64,000 bases of DNA from Lactarius indigo (GCA_025766275.1 JAFKAC010000018.1:372001-436000), one strand, 5' to 3'. Numbered from the stretch's first letter, positions 51,986-63,930 are shown. Numbers and translations: made by a program. Notes: generated by a model from the letters alone, not told the origin.

Positions 51986-54077
51986 ATGCAGAATGAATAC
52001 CTCAATGATTCTGATGGTAGCAGAGATCCCTCAAGCTTACAGAGCTATGGGGAGCAATCTGTGAACACAGGATTCTCTATTACCCCTCGAGATGGAGACA
52101 TTCTACTAGAATATCTCGATAAGTTCCAAGAGGCTGATACTCATGATCGCACTAGGATTGTTGAGAAGGCTATGGGAGAGCTGTATCATCTCCACCCTGC
52201 TAATACACCCTTTGACAAGAAGGATGCAAGAAAGGCATGTTTCACTATGAATATCGGACCATCCTTCTCATTTCCCATCCCAGAAAATCCACAAGTGGTT
52301 TTATAACCACTATGTCCGCCCCAAGCGTCAATACATCAAGTTTACTCGTAAATGGTCCGCCAGGAATGCATTCTATCATCTGAACCGTGATGAGGTCTTA
52401 AGGCTTGCAAAGGAGACCTCTGGGACAGAACCGGGAAGTCCTGCATTCATAGGAGCCCTTCAGGATGCAACCACTGCTCTATGGAATGAACTGTCTATTG
52501 AGGATCAAGAGGAATATCAAGAGTCTGCTAGGGAGTGGTCAGAGAAGACACCACCAAAGAACATTCAATCAAGGTATGCACATATCCAAATCACCTGTTG
52601 ATTGATTCCTCATATACCTCCTATGTAGGATGGCATCCTCTCTGTGTGAGCGGATCATCCAGGACTTCCAAAGTCAGCTTTATAAGACATGCGGAATCCG
52701 CTCCATTGTCCTAACCGCATATGAGGGTGAAGACAACGACCTCAAGATAGGCTTGTAAGCAATCAAATACATATCCCTTGGTCATGTCCGCTGAGCGTTG
52801 GTTGATCCGATCTTAGCAATGATGTCAACAGTATATTGCAGGATGGAAAGGACTTTCGGAAGTTCTGTCCAGACTGGAAGAGTGCTGCCCTCTGGCAGCA
52901 ATGGGCTCAATTTGGGATGCAGTGCTTTGCCAAAGGTATGTTATGCCCATCATCTTGTCTCAAGTGATTACATCTAATAAATGCATGCCTCAGATACTGT
53001 GAAGGAACGTCCGAAAAGGGACCTCTCAAAGACCATCACCACCCCAATCCCCCTTGTGTTCAATGCAGATGGATGCCCAGAGCTCCCGAAAGTTGTTTCC
53101 CATGATGGATATAAAGCTAAGGTCGTTCAAACATTGCTGAGGGACTATTGCACTGCACATATCCATGAGTCATTCTTCAATTCATGTGCTGCAGTATGTC
53201 ACATATGTGAATAAGGATATGTCACTGGAATCGAGAACCAGACCATTCCATGGGGTTCATTGTCAAGTGATCCATCTGCCTGGATAGATGAGGAATGTAT
53301 TCCATATGATTTGTGGTGGAAGGACCCATCCAAGATCCGGATTGATGAGGTCTTTCACCTTCTAGACCATTGGAGGGATAGGCAAGACCAAGGTATTGAT
53401 CCCCTGATGTGGGTTCCAACATGCCCACTCTTCAATGATACGAAACAGCCTACAATACATAAGCAGAACATCCGACGTGCTCAACCCAAGCAATCAGATG
53501 GATCTGACGAAGAGTCCTTTGACCTTCACTATAATGAGGACTCTAATCCTCAGGGTGACAAGACTGATGATTCTTTGGATGAATCATCTGTCCATGATGA
53601 GCCATCTGACCATTCATGGGCTGCGGAATCTCCTCCACTTCATGGGTCTCAGGATGAAACTGATCCTGGTGAGTATGGCTGCTATCATGGTGTTTTTCAT
53701 TTATTCATGATATATGTTTAGGGAATGACGGAACACCCGACTCTCCAGGATATAAATCTTCAAATATCAATAGATCATCATCATCAGGTTTGTACCTCGT
53801 CCATATCCCATCACAGCTACCCAGATATACTAGCATCCCAACTTTCAGATATAGCAGGTCCATCAGATACACACCATGTGCAGGAAATGAAGGAACTCAA
53901 TACTAGCCCACTTATAGAGAAAAGGAAACGATTTATCAAGGTGTCAGAGAAGATCAAGTGAGTACTTTCAATGCAATAGTTTCCCAGCCATTAATCCCGC
54001 TTTTCTAATCATTCTCCAGGAATTTGGACACTGGCAGGGGTGCAGCAAAAGTTCATCCTAGCTATCTAGCCAGGTAG
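51986..54077 (+). CDS. gene D, KDZ-locus protein with an HMG-box-like region
   Basis: Spliced model starting at ATG 51986 and ending at TAG 54075-54077. The exons can be followed through a GC-AG intron (52233-52281 approximately) and then GT-AG introns near 52575-52627, 52756-52817, 52937-52991, 53194-53242, 53671-53721, 53789-53849 and 53959-54019. The middle part (RKWSARNAFYHLNRDEV, ALWNELSIEDQEEYQESA) follows the helix pattern of HMG boxes. IQDFQSQLYKTCGIRSIVL and DGKDFRKFCPDWKSAALWQQ belong to a protein type I associate with basidiomycete KDZ loci, from memory and unproven here. The C-terminus is acidic, then basic. Function unknown; DNA binding inferred. Confidence 0.55.
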
Positions 54078-54544
54078 TCTATATGTACATTTCCATACTG
54101 GAATATCTGCACATGCTTTCCACTTACTACTTAATATTCTCCTGTACTAATCTATCATTTGTTGACCAGTAGTATGTGCATATGAGCTTCGGGATATCCG
54201 CACTTCCACAACCATATTCAAGTCCTGTAAATACCTGCAATGTCTATAGAGATCTTACAGGGTTAAACCACCAATTGAAAGATTGGGGACCCATTTATAT
54301 CTCTACACATCCAATTAGGAAGTCCTGTTGTATATCCTTATGAGGTCCCTATCCTGTATTCACCTTATTTACTCCCCTGTATTTCCTTTCACCGACACCC
54401 ACTAGCCTGCATTTGTATGTATTCACAAGTGGGAACTCCGCTCTAGCTCACTGTGCCTTGACTCTGTCTGTTGTCTCTGACACTTATAAGCAGTCACCAC
54501 ATACTTGTGATCAAATATTCTATTCTGCTCATTTTATTGAATAT
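54078..54544. other. intergenic, no gene seen
   Basis: AT-rich sequence after gene D with no open frame or homology that I can support. Confidence 0.4.
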
Positions 54545-55245
54545 AGATGACCTCTGGATACTCCACATAGACTAGTAGCCTCTATGACCTCAATGCATTT
54601 CCATTGTATTTATGAAGTCCATTGGAGATCCCTGACTATTTCCGACCCACCTATCGTCAGTTACACTATCAATTATCAGAGATGTCCTGATTGGTATATT
54701 CTTATTAGATATCCTCTGAATAGACTACATAGTAGCCTCCATGATCTCTGTTCATTTATATTTTACTTATGATGACCCTCAGAGATCCCCGACTATCTCC
54801 GACCCACCTGTTGTCAATTAGACTATCAATTATAGCGGGTGTCCCGATTGGTATATTATTATTAGATATTCTCCCTAATATGCATAGACTATCAATTGAC
54901 AGTCACCTGTGATCAGACACTCCTTATGTATTCTGTTTCACTTGTATTCATTTGATGTGCTTGCACATATCTGAGTGGATGGTCTTATATGCCTGAGTCT
55001 TGCTCCTTTGATTGATTACACATCACCTTTGGATACTACACATATAATAGCCACCTCTAAGCCTTTCTATTCTGTGTTCGAGTAACTCATCAATCCCCAA
55101 CTATTCCTGACTATCTCCGACCCAGCCGACATCAGTTGGAGTATCAATTACGGCGGAATCTCCACCGTCGGCCGGCGCCGGCTGAGTATGAACTATTAAA
55201 GAATCTCACCGTCGGTTGGGGGTATCAATTACATAAGCCACCGCT
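54545..55245. repeat. degenerate tandem repeat, about three units
   Basis: Shared words mark the units: CTATCTCCGACCCA (or CTATTTCCGACCCA) at about 54634, 54793 and 55112; CAATTA shortly after each; GATTGGTATATT in the first two; and a TGGATACT(C/A)CACAT start at about 54556 and 55032. Unit length is about 160-180 bp in the first two and longer in the third. No coding frame. It could be an old LTR or a satellite fragment. Confidence 0.45.
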
Positions 55246-55254
55246 GATCATTAT

Positions 55255-55824
55255 GTGAGTAAAAGGCGAATGCAGACAGATGTTGAACAAAGGACTAAGC
55301 CGTATTCCTTTAACGTTGGGGATAAAGTCTGGTTGCAAGCTAAGCAGATAAAGATACATCAGCAGTCATCCAAATTAGGGCCAAAGCAACTTGGCCCATT
55401 TGAAGTCACTAAAGTCATAAGTGACGTCAACTATAAGCTTGCATTACCCCCTGCATTACGGATCCATGATGTATTTCATGTAGACCGTCTCTCTCCTTAC
55501 AAAGGAAACGAAGTTAACGGGCTTATGCCTCCACCACCCAATCCAGTAACGGTCGAGGGAGAAGAGGAGTACGAAGTAGACCATATAAGAGATTCCAAAC
55601 TCTTTGGTCGTACTCTTAAATACCTTGTCCATTGGAAAGGATATGGTGAGGGTGAGGACACATGGGAACCGGCTAAAAATCTAGCACATGCCCCTGATAC
55701 AGTTAAGGAATTTCACTCCTCAAACCTGGGCGCACCTAGAAAAATAGTGGCTCTCATATACACGTCCTTGCCTTGGCAGGCTCATCATGTGGATACATTG
55801 GCCAACACGGACGTCAACCCTTAA
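55255..55824 (+). pseudogene. 5'-truncated gypsy Pol tail (fourth family)
   Basis: About 190 codons: the integrase C-terminal part (FNVGDKVWLQAKQIK, GPFEVTKVISD, RIHDVFHVDRLSPYK) and a chromodomain (EYEVDHIRDSK..YLVHWKGYGEGEDTWEPAKNL), then a short tail and TAA. Everything upstream (Gag to integrase core) is missing. It lacks the long post-chromodomain region of the other families. Confidence 0.9.
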
Positions 55825-55836
55825 GGAGGGGGGTGA

Positions 55837-56520
55837 TGTCACAGACGCTCTATTTTCGCCTTATTTTTCTGTATTTCTATGGATTTATTTGGTAGAGATA
55901 CGAGTCTCTAACATTGCGTCAAACATCCAAGTCCATATCTTTAGATATGATAAGATGGTCAGTCACGTGATGCCAACATGTGCACCCACAAGCACGTGAC
56001 CCTGGGATAATAACCTCCTTATTGGATGTTACCTCTTTAGGGCACTTTCCTCATTAGTATAGTAGTTTCTCATTGGACGATAAGCAGGGAACATTCTAGA
56101 TAGTTCTAGACTACGTTGTCATAGGGTTGTGACTCATAGATAAGGACACGTCATTGTTCTGTCAGCATTAATGACTGTGCATCAGTCAGCACAATAGATA
56201 ACACTATTATTAGACACGATGTGTCAGCATCTGACTCATTACTATTACATGTACCTTTAGTAACAAGGTTCTATAGTAATTCGAACTCAGCTGCAGCATA
56301 GTATATAAACCCTCATGTAGCGTCCTGAGTGGAACCAACTTGTCCTCTTGGTTCTCCACTCAGGTGCGCATCCTTTGTATTTCCCTTACTCTTCTCCAAT
56401 GTTAACTTGTCCTCTTGGTTCTCCACTCAGCGTGCCACTGTGTGATCCCCTTGCCTTTGATCTTGTATAAAGATCTCAAGTGTGCATACTCTCCGCAGTG
56501 ACTGTACATTCAGCGCATGA
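55837..56520 (+). repeat. LTR of the truncated gypsy
   Basis: Starts TGTCACAGACG after the purine tract AAGGAGGGGGGTGA. TATATAAA at 56302-56309. Downstream, AACTTGTCCTCTTGGTTCTC occurs at about 56337 and 56403, and the first copy forms a hairpin with TGAGTGGAACCAA (56326-56338). The 3' border is not certain; no partner LTR in the window. Confidence 0.7.
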
Positions 56521-56597
56521 CTTGTCTCCGCATTAGGCTTGAGTGTGTTACCGGTTCAGTTCACTAACACTTCCCTTGGTCTAGTTGTACGCGATAA

Positions 56598-58116
56598 GTC
56601 ATACCGCTACACCCTGAGGTTGAAAAACTCATCCAAGAGGCATGCACTCAGCTCTGTGCCCAGGCCAAGCCCAAAATTGCTGATGTTGTTTGGAAAATTG
56701 AGGCTCGCACTGGTGTCAGCCTTCCTTATCACACTGTTTGCAACTGCTTCAAGGGAAAGCATGTTCCCCCTCAACAAGCTCATGTTGGTCAGCAACTTCT
56801 ATCTTGTGAAGCAGAGACAGTTCTCGTTGATTGGATCACTTTCCTGTCAGACACTGGCCACCCCCTCAGCAAGCGGACTATTCGGAAGAAGGCTGAGGCT
56901 CTCTGTGGGAAGAAGCCAAGCTGGTCCTGGATTCGTTACTTCCTTCAGCGAAACAAAGAGATCAAGCTCAGAAAGCCATCAGGCCTCGACCCAAAACGTG
57001 CTCAGGCCTTCAATAAACCAACAGTACACAAACACTTTGACCTTCTCCTCAAGATCATCCAGAAAAATGAAATACCGGTCAAAAATGTGTATAACATGGA
57101 TGAAAAGGGCTGTCAGAGAGGAGGTGGGCATAAAGGCTCTAACCAGAAATACTTTGTACACAGATCACATCGACCCAAATATAGGGCATGTGGTGGGAAT
57201 CTTGAGCTTGTCACAATCATTGAGTGTGTTTGTGCAGACGGTACCAACCTACTTCCGAGATTTGTCTTTTCTGGGAGAGAATTTGCATGTGAATGGTTTG
57301 AGGTTGATGCCAACATTGGGTGAGTCAAATTGCCCTGTCTCGGTGAGGGTTAATTGGCTAATCACATCTAGGGTTTCTATGTCTGAAAATGGCTGGACAG
57401 ATGACTTCCTCTGTAAAGAGTGGTTCAAAAACTAATTCGTTCCCCAGGCAACTGCTCAAAACACTTCCGGAAAACCCATCCTCCTTATCTATGATGGCCA
57501 TGGTTCACATGAGAATCTCGATCTTATCAATTTTGCCCGAGAGCATAACATCATCCTCTTCTGCCTCCCACCACACATGACCCATAAACTTCAGCCTCTT
57601 GACGTGGAAGTTTTTGGTCCATTTCAATGTGCCTGGTCAGACCGATGTGACCAGATTGTCGATGATACTGGTGAAGAGATGCTGCGAGAAGACTTTGTCA
57701 AGGAGTATATGGATGTCCGCAGCAAAACATTCAAACCAGCTACAATCATCACCGCATTTTGGAAGAGTGGCTGCTGGCCAGTCAATTGTGATGTCTTTAC
57801 CAATGAAGATTATGCACCCAGCATCCCAACATCAACATTGTTGTGCCATGTACCAAACAGTTTCCCCCTTTCCCATGACATTGAAACTCACAAAGAATCT
57901 GATGACGAATCCCCCACCTATCCAACAGGAAGTCCTGACAGCTCTGGGTCCAATGACGAGTCATCTATAACATCTAATGATAACGTGGCTGGTGGCTTCA
58001 ATGATGACAAGTTGCAAACCATCTCCCAACCCCTCTCTGAGTCCACCCAGATAGCCTCCCCTCAGCCCCTTCTTACACTACGTTCGTCTTTTCTTGTGCC
58101 AAATGTTGATAAGTGA
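56598..58116 (+). pseudogene. pogo-like (Tc1/mariner) transposase, catalytic part
   Basis: The frame opens after TAA 56595-56597. Helix-turn-helix-like N-part (WKIEARTGVSLPYHTVCNCF, IRKKAEALCGKKPSWSWIRY), catalytic Asp in YNMDEKG, intron 57320-57371 (GTGAGT..CTAG), then NGWTDDFLCKEW, a nonsense TAA at 57433-57435, the second Asp in LIYDGHGSHE, and PPHMTHKLQPLDVEVFGP with the third. It ends in an acidic Ser-rich stretch and TGA at 58114. The start is missing or lies in a lost exon. The TAA would be CAA before a C to T change. Cut-and-paste transposase of the pogo group; inactive as it stands. Confidence 0.85.
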
Positions 58117-58554
58117 CCCTTGCGCACTTAGCAGCTCATACGGACTGGACTTGCAGCATGGACTGCTTTAGATTAGATTAATTGGACTTGTAGATTACTT
58201 ACATTTGATTTGTACAATCTAGTGCTGATCATTGTGTCGTGTATGACATCATGTACTATGACATCATATAGAACACTCCGGACACTTCATTGTACTCTGT
58301 CCTTTGTTCTCTTTTAGTTCTTATCTTTATTATGATGTCACTATGATATCATCCTTGTCTAGACTTTCCTTGTTCTTGCATGCCTTGTTCTCTTTACACA
58401 CACTCCTTTGTCCTGTTGTAGAACAATGCATCCCTTGTATTCTGTGACACTCTGTTACTTACCTTGTAGTTGTGTCACCCTCCTGTATAGTATAAGTAGT
58501 AGTGCTTGTACGCTCCTGGTCCACATCAGTTCCCTCACTGTTGTGTGCCAGGTA
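58117..58554. other. unexplained stretch between the pogo parts
   Basis: No coding frame recognised. TATGACATCAT occurs twice (about 58225-58255) and TGATGTCA once. It may be an intron or another inserted element; no ends found. Confidence 0.35.
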
Positions 58555-59126
58555 TGTAACGCCACTACAGGGGCGTTGCGTACAACCTGTACAGAGTCAG
58601 TCAAGCAACGGTAGCGCAAGCTCCAAGGCTTGGCTTCAGCAGGGTGATGCACAAGGATCACAAGGACGGTGGTCACTTGGATTGTAGAGGGAGGCCAAGA
58701 CGCAAAGGTCTGGCAAAGGCAAAGGGGTTCGCGAGACGATGAGGGCACAAAGGCGTTCGAGTGTAGTATTACACAAGAAGTCTAGTCTACTGTACAAGCT
58801 AGATAGGACTAGGTTTAAATAGATAGTGGCTAGTGTGGCGACTACAAACAGATGGTGCCATCGCCAGTCTCGGAACAATGGAGAGGGCATAAAGAGAACA
58901 AAGGGATATCGTACTGGGAATAAAGGCGAATCACGCAGGATCGCACGTGATTGGGAACACGACGGAACCTAGCACATGTTGAACTTTATCAGGAGGGAAC
59001 ATTGATAAGTAAAGCGCAAGATAAGAATCGGATAATCGTAAAGTCCGCGTAGTCGTACAGGGCTCGTATAGTATGAGGAAGGGAATAGTGATGTGCGAAA
59101 GAACGAGTCCAAAGAAAATCGTAACA
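58555..59126 (-). repeat. solo LTR at a splice donor
   Basis: 572 bp, ends TGTTACGATTTTC and GGCGTTACA on the minus strand, perfect target duplication AGGTA (58550-58554 and 59127-59131). TATTTAA on the minus strand near 58819-58813. It differs in sequence from families 1-3 although the end bases are alike. Confidence 0.85.
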
Positions 59127-59378
59127 AGGTATGTCTCTTCCTCTCAATTGTAATATCAGTTCCCTCACTGTTGTGTGCCAGACTCTCTTGCTTCACCTGC
59201 AACCTCCCTGTTACACCTCTGCTTCCAGCACTCAAGTATATCTCACCACAGTCCTCTTGCCACTGTGAGTATACTGTCTATGTCTGCTGTTCATCACCAA
59301 ACACCACCCCACTCACCTCTTGTGTACCCCCAGCACTCCCTGTCCCACTGACAATCAGGCCAAAACAGAAATGCCAGT

Positions 59379-61057
59379 GTCTCCCCAGTCGACCCACCTT
59401 GTCCTCCAACCCAGTCCAGGATCAGCTCAATACACTCTTGCAAATGTGTGGTGAACTCTCACAGCAAATCACTGAACTCCATTCAGAAAATTCAACACTC
59501 AAAGCTCACTGTGTTCTTGCAGGAACGGAAATCCAGGATCTCAAACGGTGACTCAATGTCAAGGAGAATAGGCCTCAAAAGCGGCGGAAACTCAATGTTG
59601 ACGCAAGGTGGCTCAACTCCGATGAGGGCCTGAGGATAGCTGAGGAACAGGAGGCATTGCGGGCAGCTGAAGTAGTGATTTGCCAGCCCGGCTTGGCCTG
59701 AAAGCTGTGGCTTAGGCCCAGCTTTGAGAGGCTTAGGCCTGGAAAATGTGAGGCCTGAGCCGCCACCCATGGCTTGGGCTGGCCCGGCTTTCGGGCCGTG
59801 GCTTTGGGAATTTTTGAGAGGAACAAAGACCCAAGACATGTGCAGGTCTTGGGGCATGCGATACATTGCAAGGTGTTGCGCACGCGTCCGCGGGACGTGC
59901 GCCGTCATATATTGGTTTGCAATAGTTAGGGACATGTTGCTCTTGAAGGGCTAAATGTGCGTGGACATGCGGTGGGGTCGGGAACAGAAACGAGGTTGGG
60001 TGGTTGAAGGTGGTCGAAATGGTCATGCACGTTTGCGCGTGACACGAAACTTCATATAACTAGTCGCATGAGTCGGGAACACGTTTTATTCGAGCCAATA
60101 GTGCCGCGCACAAGTGCAGAAATCTGGAGAATTAAAATAATGAGCCACACTGACACAGAGCTCAAAAGTTAGGAGAACTTGACGACTAGATGGTGAATCA
60201 GAGAGGGGCAGCATACAGAGGATGGGGGCGTACATACTGTGAGGAGGTTGGCAACATGTACTGTGACTGGCAGTTGTTTGATTTTATTTTTTTTCGACCT
60301 GTAGCCTGCAATTTTGAAGCCGAGATGCAGGCCGTATCCCCCGGCCCAGAGAATTTCAAGCCTGAGCCACAGGCCGCAAAAGCCTGACTTACGGCTCCAG
60401 CTCGGCCTGGCTTCCAGTGGCTGGCTTGGGCTGGCTTCCGGCTTCCAGGCTGGGCCGGCAAATCACTAAGCTGAAGAGCAGAAGAAGCGCAAAGCAAGAG
60501 AGAAGCGAGAGGCAGTTGAAGCAGAAAGGGAAGAACAGCGACGGCAGAGGGACCCAAATGCACCATTCACTGGTGCGCTAACCTCAAAAATGAAGGCCAA
60601 CCTTCAAGACATCGCACAAGTCTTGGGACTCAGCACCAATGGCCAGAAAAAGGCAATTGTCACACGAATAAATGCTCATTTTGATTCCCACCCCACCCTA
60701 CGTGACAATCCACACTTTGAGGGCATATTCAACCGGTTAAGAAGATGGCCCGCTTCACAAACCAAAGATGAGACCTCAAACGCGAACCCAACAACCTCAG
60801 TTGGACCCCCTGCATCTGTACTGATGCCCATCCCCCCTCTGGTGGTGCCGCTCTCATCAAACATTGTAAATACTCACCCTTCTGCGCACACCCGGGTCTC
60901 TTCCTACCCTACCCCATTCTCGACCCACCCATCTTTTCGTCCAGTTCCTCCCTTTTTTTTCCCTCCTGATCCAGGCCAAAGCACGACTGTACTACCATAC
61001 CAGGTGACTCAGCACACGGCCTCACCCCAACACACTCAAATAGGTCCTTGGAACTGA
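59379..61057 (+). pseudogene. pogo transposase C-terminal region with SAP-like domain, split by a MITE
   Basis: Frame: VQDQLNTLLQMCGELSQQI (coiled coil, from about 59415), TGA at 59549-59551 (would be CGA), then KRRKLNVDARWLNSDEGL. The hAT MITE follows at 59673-60468. The frame continues exactly after one copy of its 8-bp duplication (basic/acidic coiled coil REAVEAEREEQRRQRDPNAP), and a SAP-like stretch (LTSKMKANLQDIAQVLGLS..KKAIVTRINAHF) leads to a proline-rich end and TGA at 61057. Tails of this type follow the catalytic domain in basidiomycete pogo transposases. Confidence 0.75.
59673..60468. mobile_element. hAT-type MITE, 796 bp
   Basis: Terminal inverted repeats TAGTGATTTGCCAGCCCGGC and, on the other strand, TAGTGATTTGCCGGCCCAGC, with the 8-bp duplication AGCTGAAG (59665-59672 and 60469-60476). 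The ends are GC-rich with many GGCCTG/CAGGCC words for about 150 bp; the middle is AT-richer and non-coding. 8-bp duplications are typical of hAT elements. Confidence 0.88.
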
Positions 61058-62916
61058 TGCCAGGACAGAAATTGAGTTGTGCGACTTATCAGACTGGGAG
61101 CAGCTTCTACATCTCATCCTCATCATAATTCCAAACCTAATTCTCAGTAAATAGCATCATAATACTTACACATAGACTAATGTAAATAGACCATCCTTAG
61201 ACAATGCAGCATATTGAAAACGTTTGTTGATTCGCATTTGTGGAAAAAGTGAGCATGACTTCGAGCACGACATTGCCGAAGCGGAGACACAATCGGCTGT
61301 GTGAGTCAGCGTGACAATCCGTGACGAAAGTTTTGAAACTCCCAACTTTTGGCACCCTCACGCCCGGCTTTCATCCGACACGACCACTCGCCCACCTTTT
61401 ACCAGGGAAACACTTCAGAGGGATAGTTCATATATTATCACACCAGCTCCAAAAATCCAATTGGAGAAAGGTGGTGTCGATGTCTTTCTATTCGTGATTT
61501 GATAAAAGTTTTGAAACTCCCAACCCGTGATAGTACTTATACTTGCCGTTCCAGAACCAGGAGATGAATTCTTCTCCCGCAGATAAAATTCACCACTTCT
61601 CTAGCACTTTCTCTAGTACTGCTGCCGTGCTGTTAGGTTCGTTCGTTTATCTCGGTGTGATCTACGCTAATCAGTGCCAATTAAGGACACTTGAGCTTTC
61701 TTCGCAAGACTCTTATCAATCGATCCTAGCACTGCCGCCTTCAAATTTTGGTCTCGTCCAGTGGTCTTTGTTGACTCCTGCTCCTCTCACCCCCAAGTTC
61801 TAATGCTGGTCGTTACACTCCATCCTGCGACCGTTGCCTTGGCATTTCTCTCATTTTTCTTTTCTCTCTCTCGCTCTCTCTCGCATTGCTCTTCCCGATA
61901 ATCTGGTCTCTTCTGCGGAATCTGCTCTGCCTGTCAACTCATACGCATCTACGGCAACCCATGCAAGAACGACATATCGGTACATCCGCCCACCTAAGAT
62001 GCGGCGTCCCACTGGATGGGCCTCCTCATACGCACATATGCACGTAATGCGCCGGGCCATTGGCGGAGCTTGGGGAAAACACACCAACAACTCTCGAAAG
62101 CAAACCTTCGGGCGTTTGCAGGTGTGACAAGTCTGTACATGCCATTATATGGTACGTACTACTACGCGACCTAACAGCGATGTCTTCCATTACCCGCCAT
62201 CCCCGATATGACGTCTAGGGTTGGGCTGCGGATTGTACGCATTTGGCCGGTAGAAGGCTCTATCCTGCTCATATCTCTGGGCGCCTCAGATTGGACACTC
62301 TCGGTCTTTCCAGTGTCACCTGCCGTATATTAGTTGGATCAACATGATCTCGTATGACTCATTTAACAACAGTCAGAGATAATTGGTGGACTCTCTGGGC
62401 GACGGCGTAGACACAGATAAACAGATGCACTGAGGGCTTAGATCGATGTGGGAACGAGGTCGTGTCTGTTGCATATTTGCATATCAGAGTATTTATCCAC
62501 ATATTGAATGGAGAGTGAATTGGCCCGGTAACACGAAATTCCCGTTGAGGCAGAGGTGACGGTTCATGCGTGATTAGCTTGGGAGGGCCTTTACACCAAG
62601 GTAAAGGGGAAATCTCCTTCGAGTTTTTTTGGGGGAGGTTGGGCGGTATGTGGTGCGAACCACTGCAAACGGACCATCAAGTTCAAAAGTTAAAGTTGTT
62701 GTGACCTCAGGGACGAGAAAGGGCCTCATTGTTCGCGCTCTCGAACTTGAATTCATAAAATATGTGCAGGATACATTAGAACAAAAACATTACACGCATC
62801 TGACATCCACACCTATCATATTTGAGGTCGAGAGCTTTTCCGATTCCTGCAAAGCTAAAGGGAATACGTCTCATTTTCAGGGTATTATGTGCAACGATAC
62901 GTCGCCTTAGTCTCAC
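61058..62916. other. intergenic between pogo remnant and membrane-protein gene
   Basis: AAAGTTTTGAAACTCCCAAC occurs at about 61326 and 61504, 178 bp apart, possibly the ends of a small element. A short plus-strand frame is listed separately. The rest shows no feature I can support; 62130-62900 has only short open frames. Confidence 0.4.
61564..61803 (+). CDS. possible small membrane protein
   Basis: 79 codons from ATG 61564 (MNSSPADKIHHF) with one hydrophobic stretch (AAVLLGSFVYLGVIYA). No homologue recognised; it may be chance. Confidence 0.2.
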   Translation: MNSSPADKIHHFSSTFSSTAAVLLGSFVYLGVIYANQCQLRTLELSSQDSYQSILALPPSNFGLVQWSLLTPAPLTPKF

Positions 62917-63930
62917 CTACGCTACTCGATTTTCCCCATCATTTGTCAATTTCTCCTGGCGTCTTGGCGGTGCCGGAATATCCAATTCAAACATATGCCC
63001 GTCCAGTGTACCACCGCATGTCCCCACTGCGAGGGAACCTTGGCCTGCCTGGGGTACAAAGTTGCCAATCGGCGGCTGTCTCACTGGAAACCCTCTACTC
63101 ATATGTACGTTGGATTCTTTGTGGACATAGTCCGACAGTCCACGGTACACTCGTGAAGCACCTATGGCCATAGTGATCGCTGAAGAAAGGAAAAACAATC
63201 AGCGAATTCGCATAATTCTCTCGGGCCGAGACACCAACTTTTAGGGAGTTGAAACATCTATGATATCGGGTCCGTCAGTCCCTTGTTCTCAATATTTCCT
63301 TCATGACGTACGAGGTTCATTGGATCTGTGAAAATGCTCTTTGGTGAATACGTGATCTCGTCGTATGAAAGAAATGCACTACACACTATTCAGGTTCAAC
63401 AGAATGGAAACCTTTGGAGCTCGTGTCAACCGCCTGGGTCATGTCCATTTTTGGAAAACATACTACGATGGGTACCTCGGCTACAGCGACAATTATTATC
63501 CAAGCCAAGCCCTGTCGTCATGATCAGCCTATAAGATCATTGCGGCGCGTACTGTAGTATCCGAGATGAGAACATACTGACCTGAGTATACAGGAGCCAC
63601 CAGATGCCGCCTTTCTGACGGGCATTTTCCCAGCGCAAGAGCCCCGTGAGCATGAGCACAAGAAGCACCAATTCAGCGACGAACGAGACAAGAAAGTTGG
63701 CTCTGGTTTCAGGTGTATTCGTGACTCTGCAAAAGTCTCCACCCAAGCTTTCGCTCCAAGCTCCACGAACAATGATTATAACTGATCGCGCGATCCCGTG
63801 TTGCATGTTTGAAATAGTGGAAGGCCAAATGAAGTACAAACATACTGCGAATGAGGGTACCAGCATCTGCAAGCCACGCAGCGGCAGCAATCGATGTGGC
63901 GATCTTGTTTTGCCTCCATATCGCTGCACT
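62917..63930 (-). CDS. multipass membrane protein, basidiomycete-specific type (3' part)
   Basis: Minus strand, running in from the right edge. Exons follow: AIWRQNKIATSIAAAAWLAD (near 63915), then IIIIVRGAWS..PETRANFLVSFVAELVLLVLML..GGIWWLLYTQ, GLAWIIIVAVAEVPIV, a short exon with IFTDPMNL, and ITMAIGASRVYRGLSDY to TAG at 62917. Introns have GT..AG ends, for example the donor at about 63586 and an acceptor just before GLAW. The WAIW-like start, repeated transmembrane segments and final TMAIGASRVYR motif match multipass proteins annotated with DUF6533 in Agaricomycetes, as I remember them; the DUF6533 part itself would be off-window. The only likely ordinary host gene here. Confidence 0.55.

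Noticed and set aside
20362..54077. TET/JBP dioxygenase expected near KDZ
   Set aside because: No HxD..H dioxygenase pattern found in any frame that I read.
56539..57435. 298-codon frame starting MSVLPVQF
   Set aside because: It begins at TTG and is out of frame with the pogo motifs; only its last part matches the transposase exon after the intron.
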